From positions 496,001 through 560,000 of the forward strand of contig NW_026570335.1 of assembly GCF_019649055.1 (NCBI RefSeq): a stretch of 64,000 bases of DNA. Reading direction: 5' to 3'. Each line of letters begins with the position of its first letter. The stretch's first letter is position 1. A program made the position numbers and the translations under genes. This DNA comes from Paramacrobiotus metropolitanus. Taxonomy: Eukaryota > Tardigrada > Eutardigrada > Parachela > Macrobiotidae. A model generated the notes under the pieces. The model did not search any database and was not told where the DNA came from. It was given only the letters and a program-made list of their open reading frames with translations. Shown piece by piece: positions 44,352 through 55,290 of this stretch.

Positions 44352-44940
44352 TTTGTTTGGGCTGTTTGATGTGCGGGCACTCCTCATAGCCGGGTCCCTG
44401 CGCGAAGGTCACCCCGTCGGGACAGCAGCCATGATAACTGTTTGCGCAGTCACTCTCCGGACAGCCTTCGCGTTCCGCGCCCAACGCCACCGTCTGCCCG
44501 CCCGCGCAACACCCGAACTCAGTGTGCGCACACTCTCCCTGCGTAACGGCCGGTTTACTGCTCATCGGCTTACGCCCGGCATGGTCCGGTCCGCGGGCCT
44601 GCATTTTCCCGTCCGGACAGCACCCGAACTCGGATCCTTCACACATTCCGCTGCCGAGCCCTCCACGGCGACCTCGTAGCTGGCCCTCCTGGTTCGCGCC
44701 ACTGGCTGCCGTGGTGTTGTCCGAACAACAGCCGAACTGGGAGGCGGCGCAGTCGGTGTCGGTGGCGCTCAGTCCGTCCGCGCCGGCCCCGTCGGCGGTG
44801 TCGTTGGTGCGCAGCATGGGTTGGGAGCAGAGTTTGGCCTTGCGGCCGGTGGGCGCCATGGCCAGGTCCTCGCCCAGCGTCCGCGTGTCGTTGTCCGCCG
44901 GGGTCATCTCCGTCGTCACCATGTCCGTCTCGTCTAGGTC
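44352..44940 (-). CDS. Unit B2 exon with four FGCC papilin cassettes, open frame
   Basis: Acceptor AACCCAG, donor GTACGTAT. One continuous frame encodes an acidic lead (TTEMTPADNDT), a TGRKAKLCSQPM segment and four cassettes: CAASQFGCCSDNTTAAS, CEGSEFGCCPDGKMQAR, CAHTEFGCCAGGQTVAL and CANSYHGCCPDGVTFAQ. Such cassettes stand between the TSP1 block and the Kunitz series in insect papilin/lacunin. The second cassette's lead (GQLRGRRGGLGSG) looks altered against unit C, and one CAG-G-C end is lost (HAGRK). This is the best preserved copy of the exon in the window. Confidence 0.88.
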
Positions 44941-45723
44941 CTGGGTTAAAAACGCCGACGCTCCCGATGTATTCGATTTACCACACATCCACGATAAAAA
45001 AGAAATACTGTTTAATCATTTTTACACTAGCTAAACTAATTTTTACTGTTTTTACACCAGTGCTCGCTTTTCTTGTTGTTGTCCAATACAGAATATCATA
45101 TTTATTATGGTGGCGTGTTAAACGGCATAAACGATGGGAATGTTATTTACGGACGGTGTGAATTTATTCAGAAAACTTTCCGGTAAAAAAACGACCTTTG
45201 ATCGATGATTCGGTACATCAAATAACGCCCGGTAAAACAACGAATTTCGTATTAGAGTGGTTCAAATTTTAATTCGAGTTATTCCATTACTTCAGTTCCT
45301 AGTCCTACTTGAGTAACCATAAGGCGCAAAGACCATAAGGCGCAAAGTAATTACGCAAAACAATATGTAACAATTTTTGTCTCCTCCCACCGTTTCGACG
45401 TTCTGGCTGGCATATAAACTTTCGATTTTTAGTTCAAAACAGATCGCGTTGTGCGATTTTTCCTTGCTCAGTTCTAATACGAGTACTACTTTACTTATTG
45501 TTTAAAATCGAGTGTTTCACTTAGAAAAATTACTTGATTTTATTCTAAAATATTTTTATATTACTGCTAAGATAAAATGAAAACTGTTATAATATAATAA
45601 TAATATATAATAATATAATAATATATATAATAATATAATATAATATAATATATTAAGGAATAATTCATAATAAAATGGTCTACTGAAATAAAATCCCCGC
45701 AAATGGGTCACAGCGTGCCTTAC

Positions 45724-45988
45724 CAAACTGTCGGTGGTGTCGGTGGCGTTCGTATCCGTCGCGTTTTAGGTCGAGCGTCCCGTTGTTGTCCATGGGGAAC
45801 ATGGGGACGGATTTCAAGCGGCGTTGTCGCGGCTTACCTCCGGTTGAATCCACACCGTTGGCCGTGGCATTGCAGCCCGCCCCGTAGGGTCCCTCGACCA
45901 CGGGGGAATTGTCCGGACAGCAGCCGAACTCCGTCTCCGCACTCGCCACCCCGCGCTGCTTCGATCCGCCGCCACATTTTTGGGTGCA
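45724..45988 (-). pseudogene. Unit B2 fused exon: start of TSP1 joined to FGCC cassette
   Basis: After acceptor TTTTTAG the exon reads CTQKCGGGSKQR, the first dozen residues of the TSP1 exon at 49,463-49,595, and passes directly into GVASAETEFGCCPDNSPVVE of the cassette exon. In B1 these are separate exons about 0.8 kb apart. A deletion removed the rest of the TSP1 exon and the intron but left the frame open through to HRQFG and the donor GTAAGG. The first cassette cysteine reads Ser. Confidence 0.8.
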
Positions 45989-46044
45989 CTAAAAATCGTA
46001 GTAAAAAAAAACGAAAAATATAGAAGCAGGAGGAAGTATACCAC

Positions 46045-47070
46045 AAAAAAATAAACATACTAGAGAAATGCACTTCGGCGTGCATTGACAGACCGGAGCG
46101 AGTTCTAAGCGCAACTGGCGCTACTTTGGCGGTATAGCTTCGCATTAGGTATAGTGCGTAATGGGATAACGGAGTAAGTACATCGTAAAAAAATTGGCAT
46201 GCAAACCCATCCTGCAATGCGACCTTTTTCTCGTAATGCTGACTTCTAAATTTATTGGAAACTGCACTTAACTAAAAAGGTTCGTCTCAAAATAAATATT
46301 CACGAAGCATACACTTTATAAAGTACTGTAAATTTTCATGGGTTATTCATCTGCATAATGCGACTTCGGCGAAAGAGGAATGGACGAGCTATAGTTCCGG
46401 CAAATTCAGCAGTTTAGTTAGTTAGAAATGCCGAATTATGGAATGATGAACAAAGTGATATGCAACCTTTAAAGTATTGTAAAACTTTAAAGATAACTTT
46501 ATCGTTTCAAAACAAATTTTAAAGAGGCTGTTGAAGCTACGAGGATACAAGTGCAATTATGGGATTTCACCTTCGAAGGGTTTTTTGTACCTACGCTAGA
46601 CGGTTAGTCTACATAAAATTCGGTAAACAGAATGTTCATTAACTGCACAATACTTTCGCCATGGCTTTTATGTTGAAATTACATATTACATAAAAATGTT
46701 CCAAAATTTGGAATCACGCATAATTATATAAATGATTAATCGTGCTTCCGCAAAGCTTAAAATTAATATATATTTTACCAATGTACCAAAAATATAAAAA
46801 CGTAAAAAATAAAAAGCTAATAAAATAAATTCAAAAATCGTAAAAATTTTTAAACTGTTCAAAGAACGTACCAAAATGGGAATTTCGCAAAGGTAAAAAG
46901 ATGCAAATTAAAATTTAAAAATCAAAATTTACAGAAATTAAATGCAAATTAAGATTATAGAGAATGCAAACTAAAATTTGCAAATTAAAATTCAAAGAAA
47001 TGCAAATCAAAATTTACAGATGAAATTCTGGTGTAAATTTAGACAGTCAAAATTAGCATCGTGCATGCTC
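46045..47070. other. AT-rich intron of unit B2, nothing recognised
   Basis: No coding match. AT-rich with short AAATTAAAA(T/G)T-type repeats at 46,890-47,040. Confidence 0.5.
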
Positions 47071-47074
47071 TTAC

Positions 47075-47309
47075 AATGCGAGACAGGGATCGACACTGCA
47101 CTGCCGACTGGCCTGCGGCTTGACCAGCGCGTCGCATAATTCGTCGTCCACCGGTTCGTAGTCGCTGGTGCGGACACACACCACCGGCCGACTCTGTCGT
47201 CCGCCGCCGCAGCTGGAGCTGCAGGGCCCGTAGGAGCGGGCCAGCCAGGCGAAACTCAGCGGGCGCACGTCCTTGGCGCTGTTGGGGATGATCAGGAATT
47301 CTGCGTACG
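47075..47309 (-). pseudogene. Unit B2 fused exon: spacer start joined to TSP1
   Basis: After acceptor TATAG it reads AYAEFLII, the first residues of the spacer exon (B1 53,393-53,561), then PNSAKDVRPLSFAWLARSYG from the far end of the spacer, then a full TSP1 (CSSSCGGGRQSRPVVC to CSVDPC), with donor GTAAGA. Most of the spacer and one or more introns were deleted in frame. Confidence 0.82.
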
Positions 47310-47384
47310 CTATACAAAAGCAACTATTTCGTGCTATAACCGAGAGAAATCCCAAACAGATAGTGAATAACGAGGAAAGCCTAC

Positions 47385-47566
47385 AGGATTCGGGTACATC
47401 GCTGTCATCGTACGTACAGTCCCTCCACGAACTAACGTCAGGATCCATCATTGAAACGAGGTGGCAGGGAAGGAAGACGAACGTCCACCCTCCACAGGGG
47501 CTTCCGGTTCGTAGGGCGGTGGTGTGGGTTCTGGATGGTGATAGATGCATATGGGTGGTTATTCTC
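47385..47566 (-). pseudogene. Unit B2 fused exon: Pro-rich linker joined to Cys-rich end
   Basis: Acceptor TTTAGGAG side reads the linker (HPEPTPPPYEPEAP) and, after a frame change, WRDCTYDDSDVPESC-like sequence equal to the end of the Cys-rich exon (GLYDDSDVPES in unit D). A short 75-base intron-like gap to the next exon contains no stop in one frame, so 47,071-47,550 also reads as one ORF. Confidence 0.7.
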
Positions 47567-48417
47567 CTAAAACAAACCAGAATTTAAATTAATGTGTTTA
47601 AACCGAGAGATCCTTGATAATGATACGCAAATAATCGGCATTTCACTGTGGTAAATTTTGTATTAACTTGCAAAGGTCATTAATTTAATCCTTAATAATT
47701 TAGCTAGTAAACACGGCGTCAATAATTTCGTAATTATTATACCTTCATAAACTCAGATAACCAATACGCCTGACGTTTTACTGGCTTTTTAATTTTTTTA
47801 ACTTTTCAGTTTCCGTGCAATATTGTTTGATTTTAAGCAATTTTTAACTGTATTTTTCTGCGCGGTATGTAATGGACAAGCTGCTATGGAGATTCCAGTT
47901 CATTTTATTACTGTAATTTCCAGTTACATTTCCACGGACGGTGTGAATTTATTCAAAAAAGTGTTCCGGTAAAAACGGCGTACAGTATAATCGGTGATTC
48001 GGTACCTCAAATAAATTCCCAGACGTCCCAGACATCAGACCGGTAGAGCATCGAATTTCGTGGTACAGTGGTTCAAAACCCGATTGTATTCTGCCATTAA
48101 TTTAATACCTACTCGTCTACTCGAGTAACGATTAATCGGGTGGTATTTACGAAAACAACATGTAAACTTTTTGTCCACTCCCATTACTTTTTAACTTTTA
48201 CTTCAAAATAAATTGACATCTTGCGGTTTTTCCCTGTTATCTCTAGAAATAATTTTTCTTCTAATGCCGATACCTGGTCTGATTACTAGTGTTTATTTAA
48301 AATATTTATATATTACCACTGAAACAAAAAAATAATAATATAATAATAAGTAAAAATAGAATAATAATATTACCTACTGAAATAAAATCCCCGCAAACCG
48401 GATGCAGTGTGCCTTAC

Positions 48418-48693
48418 CAAGCTGCCGGTGATGTCGGTGGCGTTCGCAATCATCCCGCGCTGAGATCCAGCGTCCCGCTGTTGTCCATGGGGAACATGGG
48501 GACGGACTTCAAGCGGCGTTGTCGCGGTTTACTTCCGATGGAGTCGGCGCCGTCCCGTGGCGTTGCAGCCGGCCCGGTAGGGTCCCTCGGCCACGGTGGA
48601 GTTGTCCGGACAACACCCGAACTCCGTCTCCGCACACGCCACCCCGCCGTCCTTCTGGGCCGCTCCCGCGCCGGTTGTTGAACCGAGAAATCC
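48418..48693 (-). pseudogene. Unit B1 first FGCC cassette exon, frameshifted
   Basis: Acceptor ATTATCTAG, donor GTAAGG. It reads FLGSTTGAGAAQKDGGVACA and ETEFGCCPDNSTVAEGPYRA. A 1-base loss after NATG then puts the RQRRLKSVPMFPMD tail in another frame, and a stop follows DLSAG. The homologous unoccupied site of the 18.4-kb insertion lies about 30 bases to its right. Confidence 0.82.
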
Positions 48694-49462
48694 CTAGATA
48701 ATGATAATTCAAATCATATCACCGAAAAAAGTAACAACCATCCAAACAGAAAATGTACAACTGCGGACATTGCTCCATAAGTAAGAATTCATCACAGTGA
48801 TTAGCCACTGTTAAAATTAATCAACGAATAACATCTATAATCTATGGTCATATGGCCAGCGTTTGGTTAATGCAGTACAGCGTGACAAAATTAAAAAAAA
48901 AACGGTAATTGTTACGGATGACAACCCATTGAACTTCATTCGACAACATAACATGTGGAAATAATTTACGATTTAACGACGATAATTGTCAGGCCTGCCG
49001 CTCACCACGACGTATACTCGTTCAAAAATAAGGAATTTCGTAGTGAAATGGCTGAGTGACCCTGAATTCGATAAAATTGTTTGTTAAAAATCGTAACAAA
49101 AGAGCAAGCGCGTCCAAGCATTCAAATTTTAAAATGAAAATAGTATTTTTAACCCAAAACATCCCCTGAAACTCTTAATAAACTGACAAGAAAAAATTTT
49201 CAAACTTGAAAATAAAATATTGATGTGGAAAAGAAATTGCTTTCTCCCGTTCCGTTGTTTCCGCATAGCGATTGAAGCAGGTACAACTTTCATTACCTGT
49301 TACTGCGCGTTACAGAAAATTACTATAGATATGTTTTAATTATTCGAAAACACTACAGTACTTATCATCAGGTCATATCATTTAGGAAACGGTACGCTCG
49401 ATATACGAATATTTCGGGAAAAACCACATCGTCATTTTTAGACGTCCGCTGGCCTTTATCAC

Positions 49463-49595
49463 AGGGATCGGTATTGCTATCCTCGGAGTCAGTCGACTTC
49501 TCCTCTTTATCGCAGCTGGACGAATCCAACACGCTGTCGTTCTTCAGACAGATAATGTACCGCCGCTTCGAGCCGTCGCCGCATTTTTGCGTGCA
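49463..49595 (-). CDS. Unit B1 TSP1 exon (CTQKCGDGSKRRY)
   Basis: Acceptor GGTTTTTAG, donor GTGATA. Encodes CTQKCGDGSKRRYIICLKND, then SSSCDKEEKSTDSED and a final DPC. TSP1 repeat with open frame. One cysteine expected in the DCNTDP stretch reads Ser here. Phase 0 start fits the exon before it. Confidence 0.78.
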
Positions 49596-49982
49596 CTAAA
49601 AACCGTAAGAAAATAGAAAATTATGACAATAAAAATATAAAAACAGACAAAAGTAATAATAGAAAATAAACAGAACAAAAACTGAAAATATTTATAAAAT
49701 CATTAATCAGATATATAACACAGGAATAAAACATTCGCAAATATACAAAAATTATAAAAACAGAAATATCAAAACTGAAAAAAGCAACAGAAAATCAGCA
49801 TTAACAGAAAATCAGCAGAAAAAAAAACAGAATAAAAAATAATTCAAAAGAAGAAATATAAAACAGAAATGAAACACGGGGAAATTATATAAAAGCAGAA
49901 AAATTACAAGAAAATACATCAATAAAATAAATGTAAAACCACTGCCGCTTATTTATTAAAGTAGGAGCAAAACCACACGCAC

Positions 49983-50178
49983 CGGCATCAAGGGCCCGCT
50001 GAACCACCGGCCGTCGCAGGTAAAGTTCTCCTTGCAATTCTGCTTCCCCTCCAGCTTCCTCCCGGCCTCGCACAGATCCGTCGCCACGCGGACCACCTGC
50101 GAGGCGTTGCGGTTGTCCACCGTGCCGCAGAAGACTTCGCGCGTCTGCACACCTTCACCGCAAATGGCCGATCGAACA
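49983..50178 (-). pseudogene. Unit B1 TSP1 exon (AICGEGVQTREVFC), 1-base insertion
   Basis: Acceptor TTGGCAG, donor GTGCGTGT. Encodes AICGEGVQTREVFCGTVDNR, then DLCEAGRKLEGKQNC and CDGRWFSGPL, a TSP1 repeat. An extra G in TGTTCGATCGGCC shifts the first four codons. Without it the exon would be 65 codons with phase 0 at both ends, like its neighbours. Confidence 0.82.
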
Positions 50179-50779
50179 CTGCCAACACACAGCAAAATCA
50201 AATCAAATCAGCCAGTTCTCTGATTATAAATACGCGTGTATAGTAAATTTTTACAGGTCTGAAACGCAGTGAGGTCACCGAAATGCAATTCAGCTGACAA
50301 CTATAATAATCTAAAACGTATTCCACATTTTTTTCCAGGAACAAATTCCATTTTATTTCTACAATTCCGAACCGCCATGCAATATACAGAGATCTCTCTA
50401 TCGTTAGTAGCAGTTAATCTTTTTACGCAAGTTCAATTCACGCTTAAACCCATTTTATTGCAAAGTTTAAATTCCGCTGGATTATGGTTGCAAGTACAGC
50501 CTCAAGAATTGATATGGACCAAAGGTCACATATCAACGCCCACGCACTATAACACCTTCCTATGCCAAATGAAGGCCGAAATGCGGATAATGTTCATCAG
50601 AAAATTAATCAAAACGCCGGCAATATCATATTGCAGTAAATGACTCTTGCCAAATATGAAAACGAATTCGAAAATTAACGCAATAATAAAAACATTGCCA
50701 CAAAACATACAAATAGAAACGGGGAAGCCTCAAAATTGTCATATAAAAATCGGAACACCAACTAACAATTAGTACCTAC

Positions 50780-50950
50780 TTTGCTCCGTTCCGTGAAAAA
50801 CCACATGGCATCGCAGGGCGGCGCATTATCGCAGGCATCGGACAGTTCCGGTTCCTCCGCCGACGCGCACATGGACAACGGGTAGACGGTGCCGTTCTCG
50901 GAGGTGCACACGGCGCGACGCGTCCGGCTGCGCTGACCGCATGTATTACA
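50780..50950 (-). CDS. Unit B1 TSP1 exon (CNTCGQRSRTRRAVC)
   Basis: Acceptor GCCACAG, donor GTAGGTAC, exactly 57 codons in phase 0. TSP1 with CNTCGQRSRTRRAVC, PLSMCASA, LSDACDN and PPCDAMWFF. The frame is intact. Unit C has the same exon without its first codons. Confidence 0.85.
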
Positions 50951-51799
50951 CTGTGGCAGTAATAAAACACAAATAATCAAAATAAAAAAACTCTGAAAAA
51001 TAATAAAAAATTAACAACCAATAAAACACGAATAATACAGTATAGGTAAAGATCCAAACAAAATCAATAAAAACTCAAAGTAATGTTGGAAAATATTCAA
51101 ACAGTAAAAAACGAATAATGCAGGTGAAGACCCAAAACAACGTTAACTTAATAAAAATTCAAAATAATGTTGGAAAATAACCAAATTGCGTAATGAGGAA
51201 ACAGAATGATAACACAACACAAACACAGTTATATTAATTTCAATTAATATTTCATTTTATCAGCATATTAATTCTGCAACTGCCACAATGATCCGCCATA
51301 TGCGTAGACCATTTTCTTAATATCGGTCAAGCTCCTTACATACGTACATACGTACTATGATGCGAATTTTTTTTTACCGTATTTCTATTTATTTCAACCA
51401 TATTGCGTATTATACAAATTATAGCAACTTGATAAAAAAATTATGATGCAAATTATAGCAACTTGATAAAAAGAAGTGTAAATTAACAAATACCCATACA
51501 TACAATTTATTTTTGGTTCTCATAAGATTATTCATTGTTAACTGTCAAAACAGGAAATTTTTTATAAGGACAAAAACACGTAAAATTCGATTTCGGAAAA
51601 CGATTCGATTCTCCATCCGCATAAATTGTTACACCAGATTTTTACTGAGCAATACGATTCACCGAATAATTCAGTGCAAATCCGTTACACTACGTTCCAT
51701 CGATAAAACCCATAAAATCAATCCGATCTCTCTTCAGAACTGGCATTAGTCGCAAGATAATTAAAGGGAAATTCCGGATAAGCGCTAACCGGTGACCAC

Positions 51800-51993
51800 C
51801 CGCCGACCTTCCAATAGGACACTTGAACTGGTCGCAATTCCTCGCCACTTCCAGTTCAGAATGACCGGCCTTGCACTGGGCGTCCGGCACCACGGTGGTG
51901 TAGTCGCCCACAACCTGCACGCAGACGACGCTGCGGTACTGCGTGCCGCCGCCGCACGAGGCGCTGCACGCCTCCCACTCGCCCACCTTCCAA
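51800..51993 (-). CDS. Unit B1 TSP1 exon (WKVGEWEACSASCGGG)
   Basis: Acceptor GGCTTGCAG. Encodes WKVGEWEACSASCGGGTQYR, VVCVQVVGDYTTVV and CDQFKCP, a textbook TSP1 repeat with the two Trp residues that form the stacked W/R ladder. It takes up phase 2 from the preceding exon. The donor (GTGGTCACC region) gives the wrong exit phase for the next exon, so the left boundary is uncertain. Units B2 and C lack this exon. Confidence 0.8.
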
Positions 51994-52526
51994 CTGCAAG
52001 CCAACGAAATAATGTTCAGGAATAAAAAGCCAATTTATTCTGCAATTTGTTTTAATTTTTTCCAGTATTTTCACAACATGAAACATTATTTTTGTCGAAA
52101 TTACTTTTAAAAAAATAAAACAAAAAATTTTCGAATATCCTCATATGGTCATGCACTACCTCCCTTCCCTAAATTTCAAAATTACTTAATTCTAAAAACT
52201 GCGTAAAAGCTGAGTATAAATTCTATAATTAAAACCACGCACTGAACTGCTCATAATATTTTCACCATGATTTTTTGCTAAACGTATTCCATGATCTGGC
52301 TTTTTCTTCAAATCTCGTATTATTGGTTTAAATGACACGAAAAAATCCATACAAATCCGGATTTAGTCGTGTTTCCACAGAATTTAAAATGAATGATTTT
52401 TAAAAACAACAGCATATAAAAATACCAAAAAGTTACGCAAAGATAAATCAATGCCAATTACATAACACAAAAAATTCTGTCGCAAAGCCAGGCAGTTTAT
52501 AAAATCAGCATCGTGCATGCTCTTAC

Positions 52527-52789
52527 AATGCGGGACACGGATCGACACTGCACTGCCGACTGGCCTGCGGCTTGACCAGCGCATCGCATAATTCGTCTTC
52601 CACCGGTTCGTAGTCGATGGTGCGGCACACACCACCGGCCGACTCTGCCGGCCGCCGCCGCAGCTGGAGCTGCAGGGTCCGTAGGAACGCGCCAGCCAGG
52701 CGATCGAAACTCAGCGGGCGCACGTCATTGGCGCCGCTGGGCGCGTAGAATTCGTACAACACACCGGGGTTGGCTTCCTGATGCAGCAT
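52527..52789 (-). pseudogene. Unit B1 spacer end plus TSP1 exon, frameshifts
   Basis: Acceptor GTGTAG, donor GTAAGAGC. Reads MLHQEANPGVLYEFYAPSGA and RPLSFDRLA, then the TSP1 block appears in a second frame (GPCSSSCGGGRQSRPVVC). A missing base after VVC moves the remainder (DYEPVEDELCDALVKPQ) to a third. At least two 1-base changes, so broken. Confidence 0.85.
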
Positions 52790-53392
52790 CTACACAAAAA
52801 AAACCTGGATTTTCATTGCCGGATACTTTCTCAAGACTTTCACTGCAATGTTCACAAGACTTCGTTTTTCGCTAAATATTTTGCACAATTTAGTGGAATT
52901 TTCAACAGAAAATTGCATATCCGAGTGAAATACCTAGGTCGCGCACCGTATCCAAAATAATCCTGCCAACTTCAAATGCTTCCTTATAAAATGGAAACAG
53001 GAAACGGAGGAAAAAATTCTCACATTCGATTAAATTTTTAATCTGCACGATAACAGATGCGTAACTTCCGATTTCAACAAACTCGTACTAACGCCCGTGC
53101 ACTACGTTACATCTCTAACTGCAGTCTTCGGTTATATTCAGACTGAAAAAAACTACTTAACACAGTTACACAAGCCAGGATCCTCACATACAAGCTACAA
53201 CCGAAAACTTAACAAATATATATATATAGTGTTAATAGTAACAGATATTTTATTTTGCAAAGTCTCGCAGAACATTTTGCGTGCCCATTTGCAATGGCCA
53301 ACCGGTTCGGTGGTGGGTCCGCCGTCCGCGGGCCGTGAGAAATTCGGCCGGGGGAAACATGGGGCTCTCACAATAGTAAGTGAAGAGGGTAC

Positions 53393-53561
53393 CCGCGGGC
53401 CGCAATGAGCATCTGGCATTTGCCGCTCTCCACCTTGAAGTCCCCGTTCAAAACGTGCTCGCCGCTGATGTTGCGCATGGCCAGGTAGTTCTCCGAGGGA
53501 CGCCGCTCGCGGATCTGATTGTTGGTCGACCCGCTGCGGATGATCAGGAATTCCGCGTACG
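53393..53561 (-). CDS. Unit B1 ADAMTS spacer exon
   Basis: Acceptor ATCTGTAG, then YAEFLIIRSGSTNNQIRERR, SENYLAMRNISGEHVLNGDF and KVESGKCQMLIAARG, donor GTACCC. The SxNYLAxRN...G.xxLNG pattern is the ADAMTS spacer_1 domain. The exit phase (2) does not fit the next preserved exon, so a middle spacer exon appears to be missing. Unit D ends at the window edge in the first five bases of the same exon. Confidence 0.82.
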
Positions 53562-53634
53562 CTACAGATACATCCTTATTACGGCCGTAAAGTTAGAGAA
53601 ATCCTCGAGAAAGAGCAGCATCGACAAAGCGTAC

Positions 53635-53770
53635 AGGATTCGGGAACATCGCTGTCGTCGTACAATCCCTCCATGAACTTGCAGGACGATGCATCGTCGC
53701 CACAGGGCGACAGTTGTCCTCTTGCAGCAGGGATCCCAGTCTTTCAAAAAAGCTTATCGCAGCCAACAGA
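53635..53770 (-). pseudogene. Unit B1 end of ADAMTS Cys-rich domain, broken
   Basis: Acceptor TTTCGTAG matches that of unit D (63,800), as does the preceding intron (CTGATTAGTGATTAA). Relative to D there is an insertion of about 11 bases after GATAAGC and a further frame change within RMCGGD. Ends GLYDDSDVPES with donor GTACGC, same as D. Confidence 0.82.
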
Positions 53771-54490
53771 CTACGAAATTCAGGAGCTGATTAGTGATTA
53801 ATCACTGACAAGTTCATTATTTGGAAAGTCAAAGAAAGACTCGCAATTACTTGCTGACTGCCGCAGAATGCTAAACCTAAACCGAAACCAAAGCACCGAA
53901 ACCCAAACCCAAACCGAAACACAAGTCCCTGCATCGCTGACGCTGTTGCCTAATATTAAGTACATAAACGTCGGTGACGCAAGGATGAGGGATTCCAGCA
54001 TGGGCAAATTCACAGTCGGATAAAAACCACCAATTTAGGCAGCCAACAGTTAGAATTCAAAACCTTTTCAATAATGCATTTTAGATGATGATGATGATTT
54101 TCAATGATGTATTTAATTGAAAAGACAAAGTCTCAAGACAACCGAGTACAAGAAAGAATCACCAAAGAAATCTTAGAAATGAGAAAATCTATTAAAAGCT
54201 TACTTAAATGTCAGTCAATCATAAATGAGCTGAAAATTCAGTTCAAAGGATTCGAACAGACAGTTGTCGACAGACAAACCACCGCACACAGTGGTAGACG
54301 CTGCGACAGGCTCAGTTGCATTAATGCGTACGGCGGTTTCGTGTTACCGCCATAATATTAAGTAATTATTCGATTCCGTAGTATAGACTGCAGAGTACAG
54401 AGTTAACAGACTGTATAATTTCGCCGTGGTCTCAAATCTTAACGAAAGTACGCTTGTCTATCATCAACGTGGGCATCCAAGAATCATTAC

Positions 54491-54631
54491 GACACATTTC
54501 CCGCGCACCCTGACGGCCGTGTTGTCGTCAAGGCAGGCGGTGCCGTCGATGGCCTAGGGAGCAATGCTGCCGCTTAAGCTTCCTTTTGTCAGGCCGGCGG
54601 CCCGGCATCGCAGCTCACTCGCATTTGTTGC
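54491..54631 (-). pseudogene. Unit B1 Cys-rich exon, diverged
   Basis: Alignable with unit D 60,981-61,111. The 3' part reads AIDGTACLDDNTAVRVRGKC (D: VIDGTACHDDNTAVCVRGKC, one Cys lost). The 5' part (GCAACAAATGCGAG, CCGGCCTGA, GGAAGCTT) has several indels. The intron to its right still aligns to D (AGCGGCTATCGCA, TTGATTGG/CTGATTGG). Donor GTAATG. Confidence 0.75.
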
Positions 54632-55147
54632 CTCAATTGATGACACCCACCAATCAACGAGGATCAGATGCGATAGCCGCTTTGTTTGGGTGGACTACTG
54701 TTTACACCATAATACTCGTATCCGACTACGTAGAAACTTTCGCCGTTCTTTTTGCAGTTACTCGCAATTCACATGTCACTTTCATAAATTGCTGATATCG
54801 TTTTTGCTTCGATTATTTGCTTGCTGGTGCATTTGTCGACAGGGTCAGTCGGTATGCTGCGCATGAGTACGTACTGTTCGTGGTAGATATAGCATACAAC
54901 AGTTACTTCAGACAAATTTGTTCTGAAAAATAATGGAAATTAAATTAATTGCGGTATCAGTAATAAACGTGCAAGCCATCGGTGCTGTTATTACAAATAA
55001 ACCAGCAGATTTTATTTATAATCATAACGAATAAAATTTATTTAAAGTATACACAGGTAAAAGTACGGTAATTAAGGAGGCAAATATCTACACTCCAAGT
55101 AATATTTTATAATCAGACTGGGCAAATTAGTATTACGGCATGCTAGT

Positions 55148-55290
55148 ATATCGAGATGTGCAGGCGCGGACGAAATCCCCGTTGGGCAGGGTCTGCACGG
55201 TGCAGGCGGCGTACGCGCAGGCAAAAGGGTCGTTCTCGTAGCCGTACGGGCACTGGATCGAGCAGCTGCGGGCCGGACATCCCACGCCAA
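55148..55290 (-). pseudogene. Unit A antistasin-like exon, acceptor lost
   Basis: Reads GVGCPARSCSIQCPYGYEND, then PFACAYAACTVQTLPNGDFV and RACTSRY, the longest version of this module here, with eight cysteines. The acceptor seen in unit C (TTGCAG) is TCTGCAT here, so AG has become AT and the exon could not be spliced in normally. Confidence 0.72.

Noticed and set aside
44302-45034. Plus-strand ORFs of 125 and 170 codons
   Set aside because: They are antisense to the FGCC cassette exon, which has repeated cysteine motifs and proper splice sites.
45595-45660. ATAATATA-rich run as a regulatory element
   Set aside because: A simple AT microsatellite within an intron; similar runs occur in the paralogous introns at 16.6 and 48.3 kb.
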